Shown: one piece after another, positions 19,801 to 27,407 of the stretch
Position numbering within the stretch: position 1 is the first letter of the stretch
Layout: the number at the start of each line of letters is the position of its first letter
Assembly (NCBI GenBank): GCA_011620595.1
Contig: WOYX01000044.1
Span: forward strand, 40,709 to 89,194
Length of the DNA: 48,486 bases
Reading direction: 5' to 3'
From: Bacteroidales bacterium
GTDB taxonomy: Bacteria; Bacteroidota; Bacteroidia; Bacteroidales; VadinHA17
Made by a program: the position numbers and the translations under genes
Notes under the pieces: model-generated
Database searches by the model: none
Told to the model about the DNA's origin: nothing
What the model saw: the letters and a program-made list of their open reading frames with translations, nothing else

Positions 19801-19893
19801 TTCAATAAATGTGGCAACAGCCATCGCAATGGCAAGCGCAATGAAAAGTATGCCCATCAATGCGGGCGTGAATAAAAACCTGATTGTCTTCAT
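16825..19893 (-). CDS. ccsBA: Fused cytochrome c assembly protein CcsB-CcsA (ResB-ResC)
   Basis: System II heme exporter and cytochrome c synthetase in the inner membrane, which attaches heme to CxxCH motifs outside the membrane. The 1022 residues hold an N-terminal ResB part (first transmembrane helices at about 8-120, then a large periplasmic domain), a further transmembrane segment near 430, and a C-terminal CcsA part with six or more helices. The heme-handling WWD motif is WGRYWGWDPKETWS (918-931). The fusion is common in Bacteroidota. It serves the at least 16 heme-binding motifs encoded by the cytochrome genes next to it. Confidence 0.93.
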   Translation of the reverse strand: MKTIRFLFTPALMGILFIALAIAMAVATFIENDFGADAARDLVYNTRWFELLFLLLVVNLAGQIITFKLYRKEKLTVMLFHTAFIVMVIGAAITRYTGYDGMMHIREGETTSLTYSSGKEVRIDVNDSDGRQLNSHAEPIDLTGGRADRFKKILRAGDKEITFKLERFIPGAVRNVEETPDGVPVAAFLVTPDMVSSQTIVLQRGETGMIGEMTIGFDTDADISVINDSQTFFIRSVMEVRSTNMQDMQTMIFAPDTLIALAKGTVYTVGGYRIMPQQLTISGTVVPAPDRVSESPDGALECTLSGAGYERKIYLWTDEAQGGSVWQGEAGNLKVRVSYGSSMKQLPFSLTLDDFMIERYPGSNSPSGFKSRVTLADADNETRFQYDIYMNHILKYRGFRFYQSSYDPDEKGTVLSVNHDPAGMLTTYTGYGLLFLFIILTLLNKRSFFRTVRPGYWSSRYRKPAAVMVLVLAASLMPVSAQKLVLDKDAADSFGEVLMQDQKGRTKPLYTVSSDILRKVARENTLDGLSPMQVFLGCSLDFYHWQQVPLIKVSNEELRQMLGLTGERAAFSDIVTFGEGGGYRLSAYVEKAYAKAESERSRFDKEVIKVDERVNICYMMSKGEFMRIFPLRDGTDHWGMAQDAVRHGISTEDSLFVLNVVPMWVQTVTSVGKGAADPDDFLTALKHYQRAHAGYDLPSAGKVKAELFYYRAKIFEKLFPWYATVGLIMITVIITFIIRGREQSGVLLKILFALIAGGFIFHTLGLGIRWYISGHSPMSNGYESMLFISWVTLLAGLIFSRRSLLTLAATAVLGGLTLMVAHLSFMDPEITNLVPVLKSYWLTLHVSVITGSYGFLGLGAILGLIVLIMMLFVNGSNRDRISSVIDELTVINYRSLTLGLYFLTIGTFLGAVWANESWGRYWGWDPKETWSLITIIIYTLVTHSRMIPGMKETYTFNLLSLFALSSVLMTYFGVNYYLSGFHSYAGGDPVPVPVFVYIAVVVLVALAVAAGYRYRQMSAGRK

Positions 19894-19909
19894 CTAACTG
19901 ATTTGTGTG

Positions 19910-19941
19910 CAAAACTAGCCCTTTTCTGAGATTACGCGCAA
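19910..19941 (-). promoter_or_regulatory. ccsBA promoter
   Basis: TAGTTTTG on the minus strand (19910-19917) with TTG 21 bases upstream (19939-19941). The element overlaps the stop codon of the regulator gene, so ccsBA can be transcribed on its own. Confidence 0.5.
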
Positions 19942-20610
19942 CTTGTCCTTATCAAGAATCTTAACTGAATGAGGCATGGCCCTGATTATCTTTTCATTCT
20001 CCAGCTCACCCATGACCCTTACAACGCTTTCCTTGGCCATATTGGTCATCTCTCCAATCTCCTGACGGGTCAGAAGCATCTCATAATCATCGGAGTGGAA
20101 AACCTCATCCGCAAAGTAAAGAAGTGCCTCAGCCAGTCTGCCATGCATTTTTTTCTGGGTTAGATTTAATATCTTCTGATGCATCCGGAATGCCTTTTCA
20201 CTCAGATCTTCAATAAACCCAAGGGCAAATGCGGGATTTCCGGCAATGATCGTTCGGATGACGTCAAAACTGATGAAACAGGCCTGTACACTGGTTATTG
20301 CAGCTACTGAGTAACAGTAGCGTGAATTTACATGTACCCCGGGGCCGGCCAGCAGTGTGGAATGTTCCGCGAGATTGATTATCAGATTCTTGCCTGAGTA
20401 ACCCTCCATGTAGACTTTTGCCAGTCCGGATGTAAGAAAAATTGCATTTGACGATGGAGATCCCTGCTTGATTATGATCTCAGAAGGATTAAAACTGGCC
20501 TCATAGCGGTTTTTGTTTACCTGTTCAAGCTCCTCTGCTGACAGTCCCTTGAAATTGGCCCAGCACCTGTTGCAGACCTCACAGCTTGAAATAATATTTT
20601 CGCTATACAT
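19915..20610 (-). CDS. Crp/Fnr-family regulator with an N-terminal Cys cluster
   Basis: A 231-residue transcription factor: cyclic-nucleotide-binding-like sensor domain (about 20-140), dimer helix, and a winged helix-turn-helix (about 170-215; LTRQEIGEMTNMAKESVVRV). The N-terminus has C10-x2-C13-x2-C16, with further Cys at 99 and 111, resembling the ligand set of FNR-type [4Fe-4S] oxygen sensors, although FNR spacing differs. The place between ccsBA and the cytochromes fits redox control of respiration. Fe-S binding is an inference. Confidence 0.85.
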   Translation of the reverse strand: MYSENIISSCEVCNRCWANFKGLSAEELEQVNKNRYEASFNPSEIIIKQGSPSSNAIFLTSGLAKVYMEGYSGKNLIINLAEHSTLLAGPGVHVNSRYCYSVAAITSVQACFISFDVIRTIIAGNPAFALGFIEDLSEKAFRMHQKILNLTQKKMHGRLAEALLYFADEVFHSDDYEMLLTRQEIGEMTNMAKESVVRVMGELENEKIIRAMPHSVKILDKDKLRVISEKG

Positions 20611-20629
20611 TAGAATTCAGATTTAGGAG

Positions 20630-20637
20630 CAAAGCTA
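20630..20637 (-). promoter_or_regulatory. -7 promoter element of the Crp/Fnr gene
   Basis: TAGCTTTG on the minus strand, 19 bases before the start codon. The -33 site is poor (TGG), which would suit an activated promoter. Confidence 0.45.
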
Positions 20638-20687
20638 AGCACGACATCAATATTGAACCATAAATATAATAAATATCATATTCTTTC

Positions 20688-20701
20688 TTGACTTATGTCA
20701 A
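20688..20701. promoter_or_regulatory. FNR/CRP-type operator
   Basis: TTGACTTATGTCAA is a perfect palindrome of the TTGA-N6-TCAA class that Fnr/Crp proteins bind. It lies in the intergenic region between the Crp/Fnr gene and the divergent hexaheme cytochrome gene. A second palindrome, ATTGA-AACA-TCAAT (20733-20746), is centred 45 bp away but has a 4-base spacer. Confidence 0.55.
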
Positions 20702-20905
20702 TGCATTGCCTCTTACTTATCAATCTGTTGTCATTGAAACATCAATGGCAAAGAGTGATTACAGATCGAAGGTCTTGCTACCTTTCCGTTCAGAAAAAAA
20801 TGCAGAGAAAAGACCTGAAAGACCGGCGTATTGAATAATGCAAATAATATAGAAGCAGAAAAAACAGGGGTATACCGTCATACATGCAAATAAAATTAAC
20901 CGCCA

Positions 20906-21985
20906 ATGAAAAGAAACTATAACCTTATCGCGATCCTGATTACTTCAGTCCTTGTAATGTCTTCCTGTGAGGGTCCCATGGGTCCGATCGGTGAGGAGGG
21001 AGAAAAGGGTGACCAGGGCGAACCGGGAACGACGCTTGCCTGTGCCGATTGCCATAACAGCAACAGTCAGATGACAGCTTTCTCTGCCCAGTGGGAAGAA
21101 TCGACTCATGCCACAGGAGGGAATGCTGCCTACGCCAACAGAGAAGGATGCGTGCAGTGTCACACAAGCCAGGGCTTCCTCGAGTATGTAGCCGAAGGAT
21201 CAGTAGCAGACATCTCCGTGCCTCAAAATCCAATGCAGATCAACTGCTTTACCTGCCACAATATTCATGAGACGTTCTCTTCTGACGACTGGGCTCTTAC
21301 AAAGCCCGGGGCAGAGACTCTGGAGGTCAGGTATGCAGGTGCCGATGTCGTCTGGAACAAGGGTACAAGCAACCAGTGCGTCTTCTGCCATCAGTCGCGC
21401 AATGTCTCTCCTGCTCCTTCAGTTAACGGTGCCGATTTTGAAATAGCCAACAACCGTATGGGCCCTCATCACGGCCCCAACGCCAACCTGATACTGGGTA
21501 AGACACCGTTTGAACTGCCAGGAGCTCAGGTTCCGGCAAACAATCCACATTCTACGGCCAGCGGATGCGTTACCTGCCATATGTCAGCACCATACGGTTA
21601 CCAGGCAGGAGGTCACAATATGGCAATGAAATATGATTCACACGGCACCGAGACCAGGCTATTGACAGGCTGCACATCATGCCATGATATTGGAAGCAGC
21701 CCCTATACGGCATTCAACAACAAGATTTCAGAATTCCAGAGCGAAATCAAGGAGAAGCTTGAAGACCTGGAAGCTCAGCTCGTCGCCGCAGGTATTTACA
21801 ATACCACGACCGAACTTGCCAATAAGGGAACATTCAAGGCAAATGCGGTACTGGCCTACCTGAATTACAACACCATCAAGGAAGACCGAAGCAACGGAAT
21901 CCACAACCCTGAATATACAAGGGTTCTGCTTGACAACTCGATTGCCGCCATGACAGCCATCGGATACCCTGCTCCTGAAGAATGA
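20906..21985 (+). CDS. Hexaheme c-type cytochrome lipoprotein with a collagen-like linker
   Basis: A 359-residue outer-membrane or surface lipoprotein: lipobox MSSC (Cys21), then seven Gly-X-Y triplets at residues 23-43 (GPMGPIGEEGEKGDQGEPGT), then six CxxCH heme motifs (CADCH, CVQCH, CFTCH, CVFCH, CVTCH, CTSCH) between residues 46 and about 260, and a helical C-terminal tail. Extra His residues (MGPHHGPN, NNPHST, GGHNM) could be distal ligands. The Gly-X-Y stretch would make a short stalk raising the heme domain above the membrane. Probably an electron carrier; the partner is unknown. Confidence 0.85.
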   Translation: MKRNYNLIAILITSVLVMSSCEGPMGPIGEEGEKGDQGEPGTTLACADCHNSNSQMTAFSAQWEESTHATGGNAAYANREGCVQCHTSQGFLEYVAEGSVADISVPQNPMQINCFTCHNIHETFSSDDWALTKPGAETLEVRYAGADVVWNKGTSNQCVFCHQSRNVSPAPSVNGADFEIANNRMGPHHGPNANLILGKTPFELPGAQVPANNPHSTASGCVTCHMSAPYGYQAGGHNMAMKYDSHGTETRLLTGCTSCHDIGSSPYTAFNNKISEFQSEIKEKLEDLEAQLVAAGIYNTTTELANKGTFKANAVLAYLNYNTIKEDRSNGIHNPEYTRVLLDNSIAAMTAIGYPAPEE

Positions 21986-22010
21986 TAACTTATTAAGCAC
22001 CCCACCAAAA

Positions 22011-22040
22011 AAAGCTGCCTCTTTCGGGGCAGCTTTTTTT
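22011..22040. terminator. Bidirectional terminator between convergent cytochrome genes
   Basis: AAAGCTGCC / GGCAGCTTT stem with a T run on the plus strand and an A run upstream, giving a T run on the minus strand as well. It is placed between the stop codons at 21985 and 22052. Confidence 0.85.
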
Positions 22041-22051
22041 GGGGATAGGAG

Positions 22052-22471
22052 CTATTTCTTCAGCGATCTTATGTAGTTGACCATATTCCAGATATCAGTA
22101 TCAGGAATCTTTTTGTCGTAAGCAGGCATCTCGCCTCTTCCGAATTTGGTCTGGTAGAAAATTTCGCCATCGCTATAGCCCTGGAAAGCGGCATCAGAGA
22201 AATCACCCGGGAATGTTTTGCACATTCTGCCCTTGGGTCCGTTGCCTAGGCCTGTCTTTCCATGACAGGAAGCACAGTTCCTGGAATATGCCATCTGGCC
22301 GGCCTTGATGGAAGCAGTGTCTGCGGCAACAGGATTAGCCATCTTCTTGTATTCTGCAGGGATTTCCCAGGGTTCTCCCTTTTTCTGCTGGGCATTGGCA
22401 GTGACTGACATGAATCCAAACGAAGCTGCCAGAAACATTACTGAAATAACTTTAATTGATCTTTTCATCAT
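22052..22471 (-). CDS. Class I monoheme cytochrome c
   Basis: Periplasmic 139-residue electron carrier. The signal peptide ends near ANAQ (residue 28). One heme motif CASCH lies at 66-70, followed by GKTGLGNGPKG, and GRGEMPAYDKK supplies the likely axial Met. The C-terminal helix DIWNMVNYIRSLKK is typical of the class. It is last in the minus-strand cytochrome set but separated by 142 bases from the cytochrome b gene, so it may have its own promoter. Start may be the second ATG (22468). Confidence 0.9.
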   Translation of the reverse strand: MMKRSIKVISVMFLAASFGFMSVTANAQQKKGEPWEIPAEYKKMANPVAADTASIKAGQMAYSRNCASCHGKTGLGNGPKGRMCKTFPGDFSDAAFQGYSDGEIFYQTKFGRGEMPAYDKKIPDTDIWNMVNYIRSLKK

Positions 22472-22613
22472 AATATAATTTTGATTTTAAAGGTATGATA
22501 GCCTGTCCCGATTTATCGGGAGAACCACACATGATTGTAAATTATATTTATTCGTGTTTGTGATTGTGGTCAATAATGTGGGTTTCATAAAACTATATTT
22601 TAATTAAACTCTA

Positions 22614-23234
22614 TTAGTGACTCTCCTGCCAGCCGGTAATAATACTCCTGAAATTACTCAGGGGGGTCTTACCCATTGTAATGACATAAAGATGAATGAA
22701 CAGGAATATAACTATCAGGAATCCAAGAATGACATGGAACTGGTCTGTGAGAAAAATCCCGCTGAATCCCAGGAATTTCTTCAGGATGAACTCGGGAAAC
22801 ATCAGTGCCCAACCGGTGATGAAAAGCATTGGGAGGGCTAAATACATCACCCCGACGTAAGATACCTGCTGCAGTGGGTTGAATTTGCGTTCGCTGCTGA
22901 CAGGGAATGGTGCCTCTTCGCCTTTGAAGTAGCCGTATGCGTAATAGCGTCCCTGCTTCCAGAGCCGCTTCCCAAGTCCCTTCATGGTCAACAGGTAATG
23001 TTTGCCGTTGGAGGTGAACAGATTTCCAAAGAGAAAAAGCGTATAGCTTATCGTAAGTAGCACCCCGCACACATTATGTATTGAGACAGCCCTCTGGAAC
23101 TTAACGACAAGTGCGTTATCCGGGTCTGAATAGAGCATGCTGAACCCCGTCACAATCAGGAACAGGCACAGAACTGCATTGATAAGGTGCCACAACCTGA
23201 CCCAGACGGGATAGTGATAAAAATTCTTACTCAT
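22614..23234 (-). CDS. Membrane cytochrome b, hydrogenase/thiosulfate-reductase type
   Basis: A 206-residue inner-membrane protein with four transmembrane helices (about 15-35, 50-70, 125-150, 165-190). The N-terminal YHYPVWVRLWHLINAVLCLF, His in SIHNVCG and in FHVILGFLIVIFLFIHLYVI fit the heme b-ligating His pattern of the NiFe-hydrogenase/cytochrome b561 superfamily. It would oxidise or reduce quinol and exchange electrons with the heptaheme protein, whose gene overlaps it by 8 bases (ATGAGTAA), implying translational coupling. Confidence 0.85.
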   Translation of the reverse strand: MSKNFYHYPVWVRLWHLINAVLCLFLIVTGFSMLYSDPDNALVVKFQRAVSIHNVCGVLLTISYTLFLFGNLFTSNGKHYLLTMKGLGKRLWKQGRYYAYGYFKGEEAPFPVSSERKFNPLQQVSYVGVMYLALPMLFITGWALMFPEFILKKFLGFSGIFLTDQFHVILGFLIVIFLFIHLYVITMGKTPLSNFRSIITGWQESH

Positions 23235-24237
23235 GAACGTGCTCCCTGGGTTTAATAACTATCCTGAAAATGGTGTGCACCAGTGCAAATGCAAGAGTCA
23301 TGCCAATAATCAGCAGTCCTGCAAAGGATATCAGTTTACTGCGGTTTGCACCAATCACGTATGAATCATTCCTGAGGATCACTCCATTGACAAATCCCTT
23401 CTCATCACGACTCTCCATTGCAGCATACTTGTACAGGGTCCCCATCAGTATCGAGTTCTGGCTGTGGCAGTCAGCACATCCCCTGACAGCACTGTCTGCG
23501 GGCATGACCTCATGAGCCACCAGCACACTGTCGTTCATGCGGGTATGGCAATCAATGCACCTCACTGCCTCCAGGTGACGGTCAACATCAGGCAGCCACT
23601 CATGCTTCGGAAGTACAATATCAACATTTTCATCGGTGATCAGGCCCATGACATTGGCATTGCTGTGACAGCGGAGACACATTTCATTTGACCGGAGTAT
23701 GTATTCCCTGCCTCCCTGTGTCTGCCGGGCAAGAGGTGTGTAATAATGCGGGTCATGACACTTCCAGCATGTAATCAGGCCGTCAGTTGCAGTGTAGTGA
23801 ACACTCTTCTGATACTCAGCATCTATCTCCTCAAACCCATACTGCTCATAGTTTGGATCATAACCGTGACAATCAATACATCCCCACGATGTTTCAAACC
23901 GGGCCTCAATCGAATGAGGAAAAATCCTGAACTCCTCCGAATGACAGTCGAGACAACTGAAACTCCAGTGAACTGAGTTATAGAACATGCCCGGCATGAT
24001 CAGGTTTTGCCCGGACATCAGCTGCTTCCGTGTCATCCCCATCACTGTATCAGTAAGGGTGTAAATAAGCTTCCCGTGACATACCAGGCAATTGGTCTCG
24101 TTATCCTCAGCATAGAGGCTAAGCTCGGCTCCCCTGGTCACAGACAGGCTGTCCTGATATTCCACCCGGGCAATTGCCTGCTGCGAGAAGACAAATAATA
24201 CGACTGTCAGACAAACCAAATATCTACTTAAGATCAT
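23227..24237 (-). CDS. Heptaheme c-type cytochrome with C-terminal membrane anchor
   Basis: A 336-residue protein: signal peptide (about 1-23), seven CxxCH motifs (CLVCH, CLDCH, CIDCH, CWKCH, CLRCH, CIDCH, CADCH) between about 50 and 260, and one transmembrane helix near the C-terminus (FAGLLIIGMTLAFALVH) followed by basic residues. The heme domain faces the periplasm, anchored in the inner membrane. With the overlapping cytochrome b gene it forms a plausible quinol-linked electron-transfer pair. The terminal reaction is not evident: no nitrite-reductase-type CxxCK is present. Confidence 0.88.
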   Translation of the reverse strand: MILSRYLVCLTVVLFVFSQQAIARVEYQDSLSVTRGAELSLYAEDNETNCLVCHGKLIYTLTDTVMGMTRKQLMSGQNLIMPGMFYNSVHWSFSCLDCHSEEFRIFPHSIEARFETSWGCIDCHGYDPNYEQYGFEEIDAEYQKSVHYTATDGLITCWKCHDPHYYTPLARQTQGGREYILRSNEMCLRCHSNANVMGLITDENVDIVLPKHEWLPDVDRHLEAVRCIDCHTRMNDSVLVAHEVMPADSAVRGCADCHSQNSILMGTLYKYAAMESRDEKGFVNGVILRNDSYVIGANRSKLISFAGLLIIGMTLAFALVHTIFRIVIKPREHVHE

Positions 24238-24253
24238 TTTTGGCCTGGTTGGA

Positions 24254-25090
24254 TCAGAACCTTACGGTGACGTTAAGACCGATCAGGAAGTTACCGTCAC
24301 TGATGCTGTTCTGATTGTAAACAAAATTATACTGTCCAAGTATATCCTTATAGTTGGCAAAGAATATCTGGAATGCATGGGTGGGTGTACCGATCTCCCA
24401 TCCGAGAGCAAGCTGAGGTTTCGGATTGAAATCCTCGTTCTCCTGCTTGTTGAACAGCTGATCGTACTCGGCTACGATACTGTGTGAGCCGGCTACATTA
24501 TACCTTGCTCCTGCCGAGATTCCGTAGTGTGCATTTTTATACCCGATCTCAACGGAATTGAACCAAATGAATGTCGGCGCCAGCTGAAGCGAAAACTTTT
24601 CTCCGAACTGACGGGCAACCAATATCTGGCTGAAGTAGGAAAGACGGTGAATCTCCCTCCAGTCGTGTGCCGGACCAAAAGTATTCTGATTCAGCAGGTT
24701 CAATCCAATATTCCCGTAAAATGCCAGAGACACCGGAACCGACCCCGAGCTGGTCTGCTGCAACAGGGCATACTTCACTGCAATGTCCTGGGCCTTGTAG
24801 TTTTTGGCAGTACCGGCACCTATAACCAGCCTGTCGGTAATGGCGTAATTGAGTCCGAGTCTTATGTTGGCCGGAGCCCACAGGCCAAAAAGATCATCAA
24901 GGGCATTGTTTACCGTCCCGAACCTGTGATGTATCTCAAACTCGAGCATCCCCTTGAATGGAGTTGTGACCGTCTGGTTATCTATTAATATGCTTGTTTC
25001 GAATAGCCTTACCGGGTAATCTTTGCTCTCCTGGCTGAAGAGAGGCAGAAAAAACAGGACGAGAATTACTGATGATAATATCTTTCTCAT
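24254..25090 (-). CDS. Outer-membrane beta-barrel, probably DUF5777 family
   Basis: A 278-residue protein with a signal peptide (ending near FSQ, residue 20) followed by alternating amphipathic strands and a C-terminal aromatic residue (GLNVTVRF), as in BamA-inserted barrels. Segments such as FEIHHRFGTVNNALDDLFGLWAP and NIRLGLNYAITDRLVIGAG are what I recall from DUF5777 barrels, which often neighbour cytochrome genes. It lies between the heptaheme and monoheme lipoprotein genes on the same strand with gaps of 16 and 26 bases. A role as a sleeve for a cytochrome is inferred. Confidence 0.75.
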   Translation of the reverse strand: MRKILSSVILVLFFLPLFSQESKDYPVRLFETSILIDNQTVTTPFKGMLEFEIHHRFGTVNNALDDLFGLWAPANIRLGLNYAITDRLVIGAGTAKNYKAQDIAVKYALLQQTSSGSVPVSLAFYGNIGLNLLNQNTFGPAHDWREIHRLSYFSQILVARQFGEKFSLQLAPTFIWFNSVEIGYKNAHYGISAGARYNVAGSHSIVAEYDQLFNKQENEDFNPKPQLALGWEIGTPTHAFQIFFANYKDILGQYNFVYNQNSISDGNFLIGLNVTVRF

Positions 25091-25116
25091 GTTTATCTTG
25101 GTTTAGGTTCTTAAGG

Positions 25117-25482
25117 TTAGTCCTTCTCGGCTCCCCGGGATGCCCAGATTTTTATAACATCAGGCGCCGGCAATAACAGGGTGTCGACCTGCAGCATCTG
25201 TGACCCGAACGCAGTTATCGATGAATGAATCGACAGAACCCTGCTGGAGGCCGGGGTGACGGTATCGACATTTGCAAACAGCTTGTCGTATGTCCGGTCC
25301 ACACTCCAGGCTCCGTGACAGCCCTGGCAGAACGGAAAGATGTTCCCCGAGTAGCTGACAACAAGATCCTGCGGTACCTCCGGCTTTGCCCATGCATACT
25401 TCTCACATGAAGACAGGACCACCAGGCAGGTCATCAGCATTGCTGGCAGCAATAATTTTATAATCCTCGTTCTACGCTCCAT
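25117..25482 (-). CDS. Monoheme cytochrome lipoprotein
   Basis: A 121-residue lipoprotein: lipobox LSSC (Cys26) and one heme motif CQGCH (52-56) in a PFCQGCHGAW context. The C-terminal part (PAPDVIKIWASRGAEKD) resembles the end of planctomycete-type cytochrome c domains, where such a helix closes the fold. It is first in the five-gene operon and probably sits in the outer membrane with the barrel encoded next. Confidence 0.82.
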   Translation of the reverse strand: MERRTRIIKLLLPAMLMTCLVVLSSCEKYAWAKPEVPQDLVVSYSGNIFPFCQGCHGAWSVDRTYDKLFANVDTVTPASSRVLSIHSSITAFGSQMLQVDTLLLPAPDVIKIWASRGAEKD

Positions 25483-25507
25483 CTTTCTGATATTGTTATT
25501 CCAGTCG

Positions 25508-25515
25508 CAAATATA
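25508..25515 (-). promoter_or_regulatory. -7 promoter element of the cytochrome operon
   Basis: TATATTTG on the minus strand, 25 bases before the first operon start codon. No TTG occurs at the -33 position, suggesting an activator. Confidence 0.45.
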
Positions 25516-25577
25516 TCGTAATAAGGGGTCTCTTTATGGGCGACTATGATATATTTGTCTGATATATAGCTGTTTCT

Positions 25578-25597
25578 TGTCAACTGGTCAGTTGACA
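25578..25597. promoter_or_regulatory. Perfect 9-bp inverted repeat upstream of the cytochrome operon
   Basis: TGTCAACTGGTCAGTTGACA: arms TGTCAACTG / CAGTTGACA with a 2-base spacer. It is centred about 85 bases upstream of the expected start of transcription. It could be a regulator site; no T run follows, so it is not an ordinary terminator. Confidence 0.4.
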
Positions 25598-25666
25598 TTT
25601 ATCACCGGCCGGCCTGCTAAATATTATCCTTCGGCCCGGCTTGTCAGGGTGAAAACTATGGGGAGA

Positions 25667-27373
25667 TCAGTTTACCTTGAAAAGACCGAGCTCTTTCTCT
25701 TCAAATCCGGCAATATAGCCTGACCTGGTGCTGTTTTCAGAGACGGCCATGGAAACAAAGAGTTCTGCCGAAGCGGCACGGACGGTATCCCGCTGGGCAT
25801 CATGCAGCAGCAGGTGTCCCATGATGATGTTGGCAGCCATCTCCACCATGCGCCGAGCATGGAAATCGGTCAGCTCGCTGTTGCCGGCAGCAACCACTTC
25901 CGCAACTCTCTTCTCATAGTCGTCCGTCAGCGTAATGAGCATCTTGCGCAGGTGTTCCAGCTCAGGCCTCAGTTCCGTTTTCTCATACTCCCTCATCTGT
26001 GCAAGATATACACCGGTGGTCACGCCTCTGATGGCTGCGACTACCTGCAGCTGGGATGTGCCCTCATAGATGGATGTTATACGGGCATCGCGGTAGAGCC
26101 GTTCCACGGGGAAGTCCTTTATGAAACCCGCACCGCCGTGTATCTGAACGGCATCATAGGCAATACTGTTGCACCATTCGCTGCTGATGAGCTTGACCAT
26201 CGGGGTATAGATATCGGCCAGACGGGTGTTGGTCTTAAGGTCATTACGCTCCTCCTTCTCCAGTTTGCGTTCTTCGCTGATGAACGACCATGCCTTGTAG
26301 ATATCAACAAACCGTGCTGTCTCATAGAGCAGTGATCGCATCGCCTCTATTCGCACCCTCATCCTGGTTAGCATCTCGTACACGGCTGGGAACTGGTCTA
26401 TGGTTTTGCCGAACTGTTTTCTCTCCGAGGCATATTTCCTTGCCTCCTCATATGCCGCCTGTGCTATACCTACCGCCTGTGCCCCCACACCCAGGCGTGC
26501 GTCATTCATCAGTGACATGACATACTTTATCAGCCCCATGCGCCTCTCACCTATCAGCCTTGCCGGAGCATTGCGGAACACCAGTTCGCATGTAGGCGAA
26601 CTCTTGATCCCCATCTTGTTTTCTATGCGCCGCACTGTCACGGCACCCTCAGCCTTGTCGTACACAAACAGCGACAGTCCGCGCCCGTCAGTGGTCCCCT
26701 CTTCAGAGCGGGCCAGCACCAGTGATATCTCTGCGTCGCCGTTGGTGATGAATCTCTTGACGCCGTTGAGCATCCAGGTGCTCCTTGTCTCATCATAGTG
26801 GGCTTTAAGCTGTACCGCCTGCAGGTCAGACCCTGCATCAGGCTCCGTCAGTGCCATGGCTGCCGTCGCCCCCCTGTTGAAGCGCGGCAGGAACTCCTCC
26901 TTCAGCTCTTCTGAGGCAAACTCGAGGATGGTCTCCCCGCAGTCCTGCAACCCCCATATGTTTGCAAACCCTGCATCAGCCCTCGATACCAGCTCTGCAG
27001 CCATGACATAGGGCACCATCGGGAAGTTCAGTCCGTCATACCTGCGCGGAAAGTTCATCCCTATGACCCCTGCTTTTGTCAGAGCCTCATGGTTCTCCTG
27101 CGTTCCGTGGGCATAACGCACCCTCCCGTCAACAACCTCAGGACCTTCATGGTCAACATCTTCGGCATTGGGTGCGATGACATCAGCACATATGGAGCCT
27201 ATGATCTCCAGCACCCTGTCATAGTTGTCCATCGCATCCTCGTAATCGTGAGGCGCCCAGTCGTACTGATTCCTGTCACGGTAATCCATCTCCTTAAGCC
27301 TTACGACCTTTCGCATCACCGGATGGTTGAGGTGGAACCGCAGGTCTTTGTTGTCTGTATAGAAATTTGCCAT
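25667..27373 (-). CDS. Acyl-CoA dehydrogenase, long form
   Basis: FAD enzyme that introduces the alpha-beta double bond into acyl-CoA and passes electrons to ETF. The 568 residues include the flavin-binding ALTEPDAGSDLQAV motif, the ARLGVGAQAVGIAQAAYEEA helix, QFPAVYEMLTRMRVRIEAMR, the ALQ-equivalent AVQIHGGAGF, and the catalytic-Glu segment IYEGTSQLQVV. The extra C-terminal helical domain of about 150 residues marks the long subfamily. It follows etfA by 34 bases on the same strand, giving etfB-etfA-acd. Confidence 0.93.
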   Translation of the reverse strand: MANFYTDNKDLRFHLNHPVMRKVVRLKEMDYRDRNQYDWAPHDYEDAMDNYDRVLEIIGSICADVIAPNAEDVDHEGPEVVDGRVRYAHGTQENHEALTKAGVIGMNFPRRYDGLNFPMVPYVMAAELVSRADAGFANIWGLQDCGETILEFASEELKEEFLPRFNRGATAAMALTEPDAGSDLQAVQLKAHYDETRSTWMLNGVKRFITNGDAEISLVLARSEEGTTDGRGLSLFVYDKAEGAVTVRRIENKMGIKSSPTCELVFRNAPARLIGERRMGLIKYVMSLMNDARLGVGAQAVGIAQAAYEEARKYASERKQFGKTIDQFPAVYEMLTRMRVRIEAMRSLLYETARFVDIYKAWSFISEERKLEKEERNDLKTNTRLADIYTPMVKLISSEWCNSIAYDAVQIHGGAGFIKDFPVERLYRDARITSIYEGTSQLQVVAAIRGVTTGVYLAQMREYEKTELRPELEHLRKMLITLTDDYEKRVAEVVAAGNSELTDFHARRMVEMAANIIMGHLLLHDAQRDTVRAASAELFVSMAVSENSTRSGYIAGFEEKELGLFKVN

Positions 27374-27407
27374 CGGATTATCCCTTTGTTACTGTCATAA
27401 GAGTCTT

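Noticed and set aside
22506-22521. TCCCGATTTATCGGGA palindrome upstream of the small cytochrome c gene
   Set aside because: Perfect, but the 2-base spacer cannot form a stable hairpin and no regulator of this specificity is evident; kept only as an observation.
23227-24237. Cytochrome c nitrite reductase
   Set aside because: No CxxCK heme motif and a membrane anchor at the C-terminus; seven regular CxxCH motifs instead.
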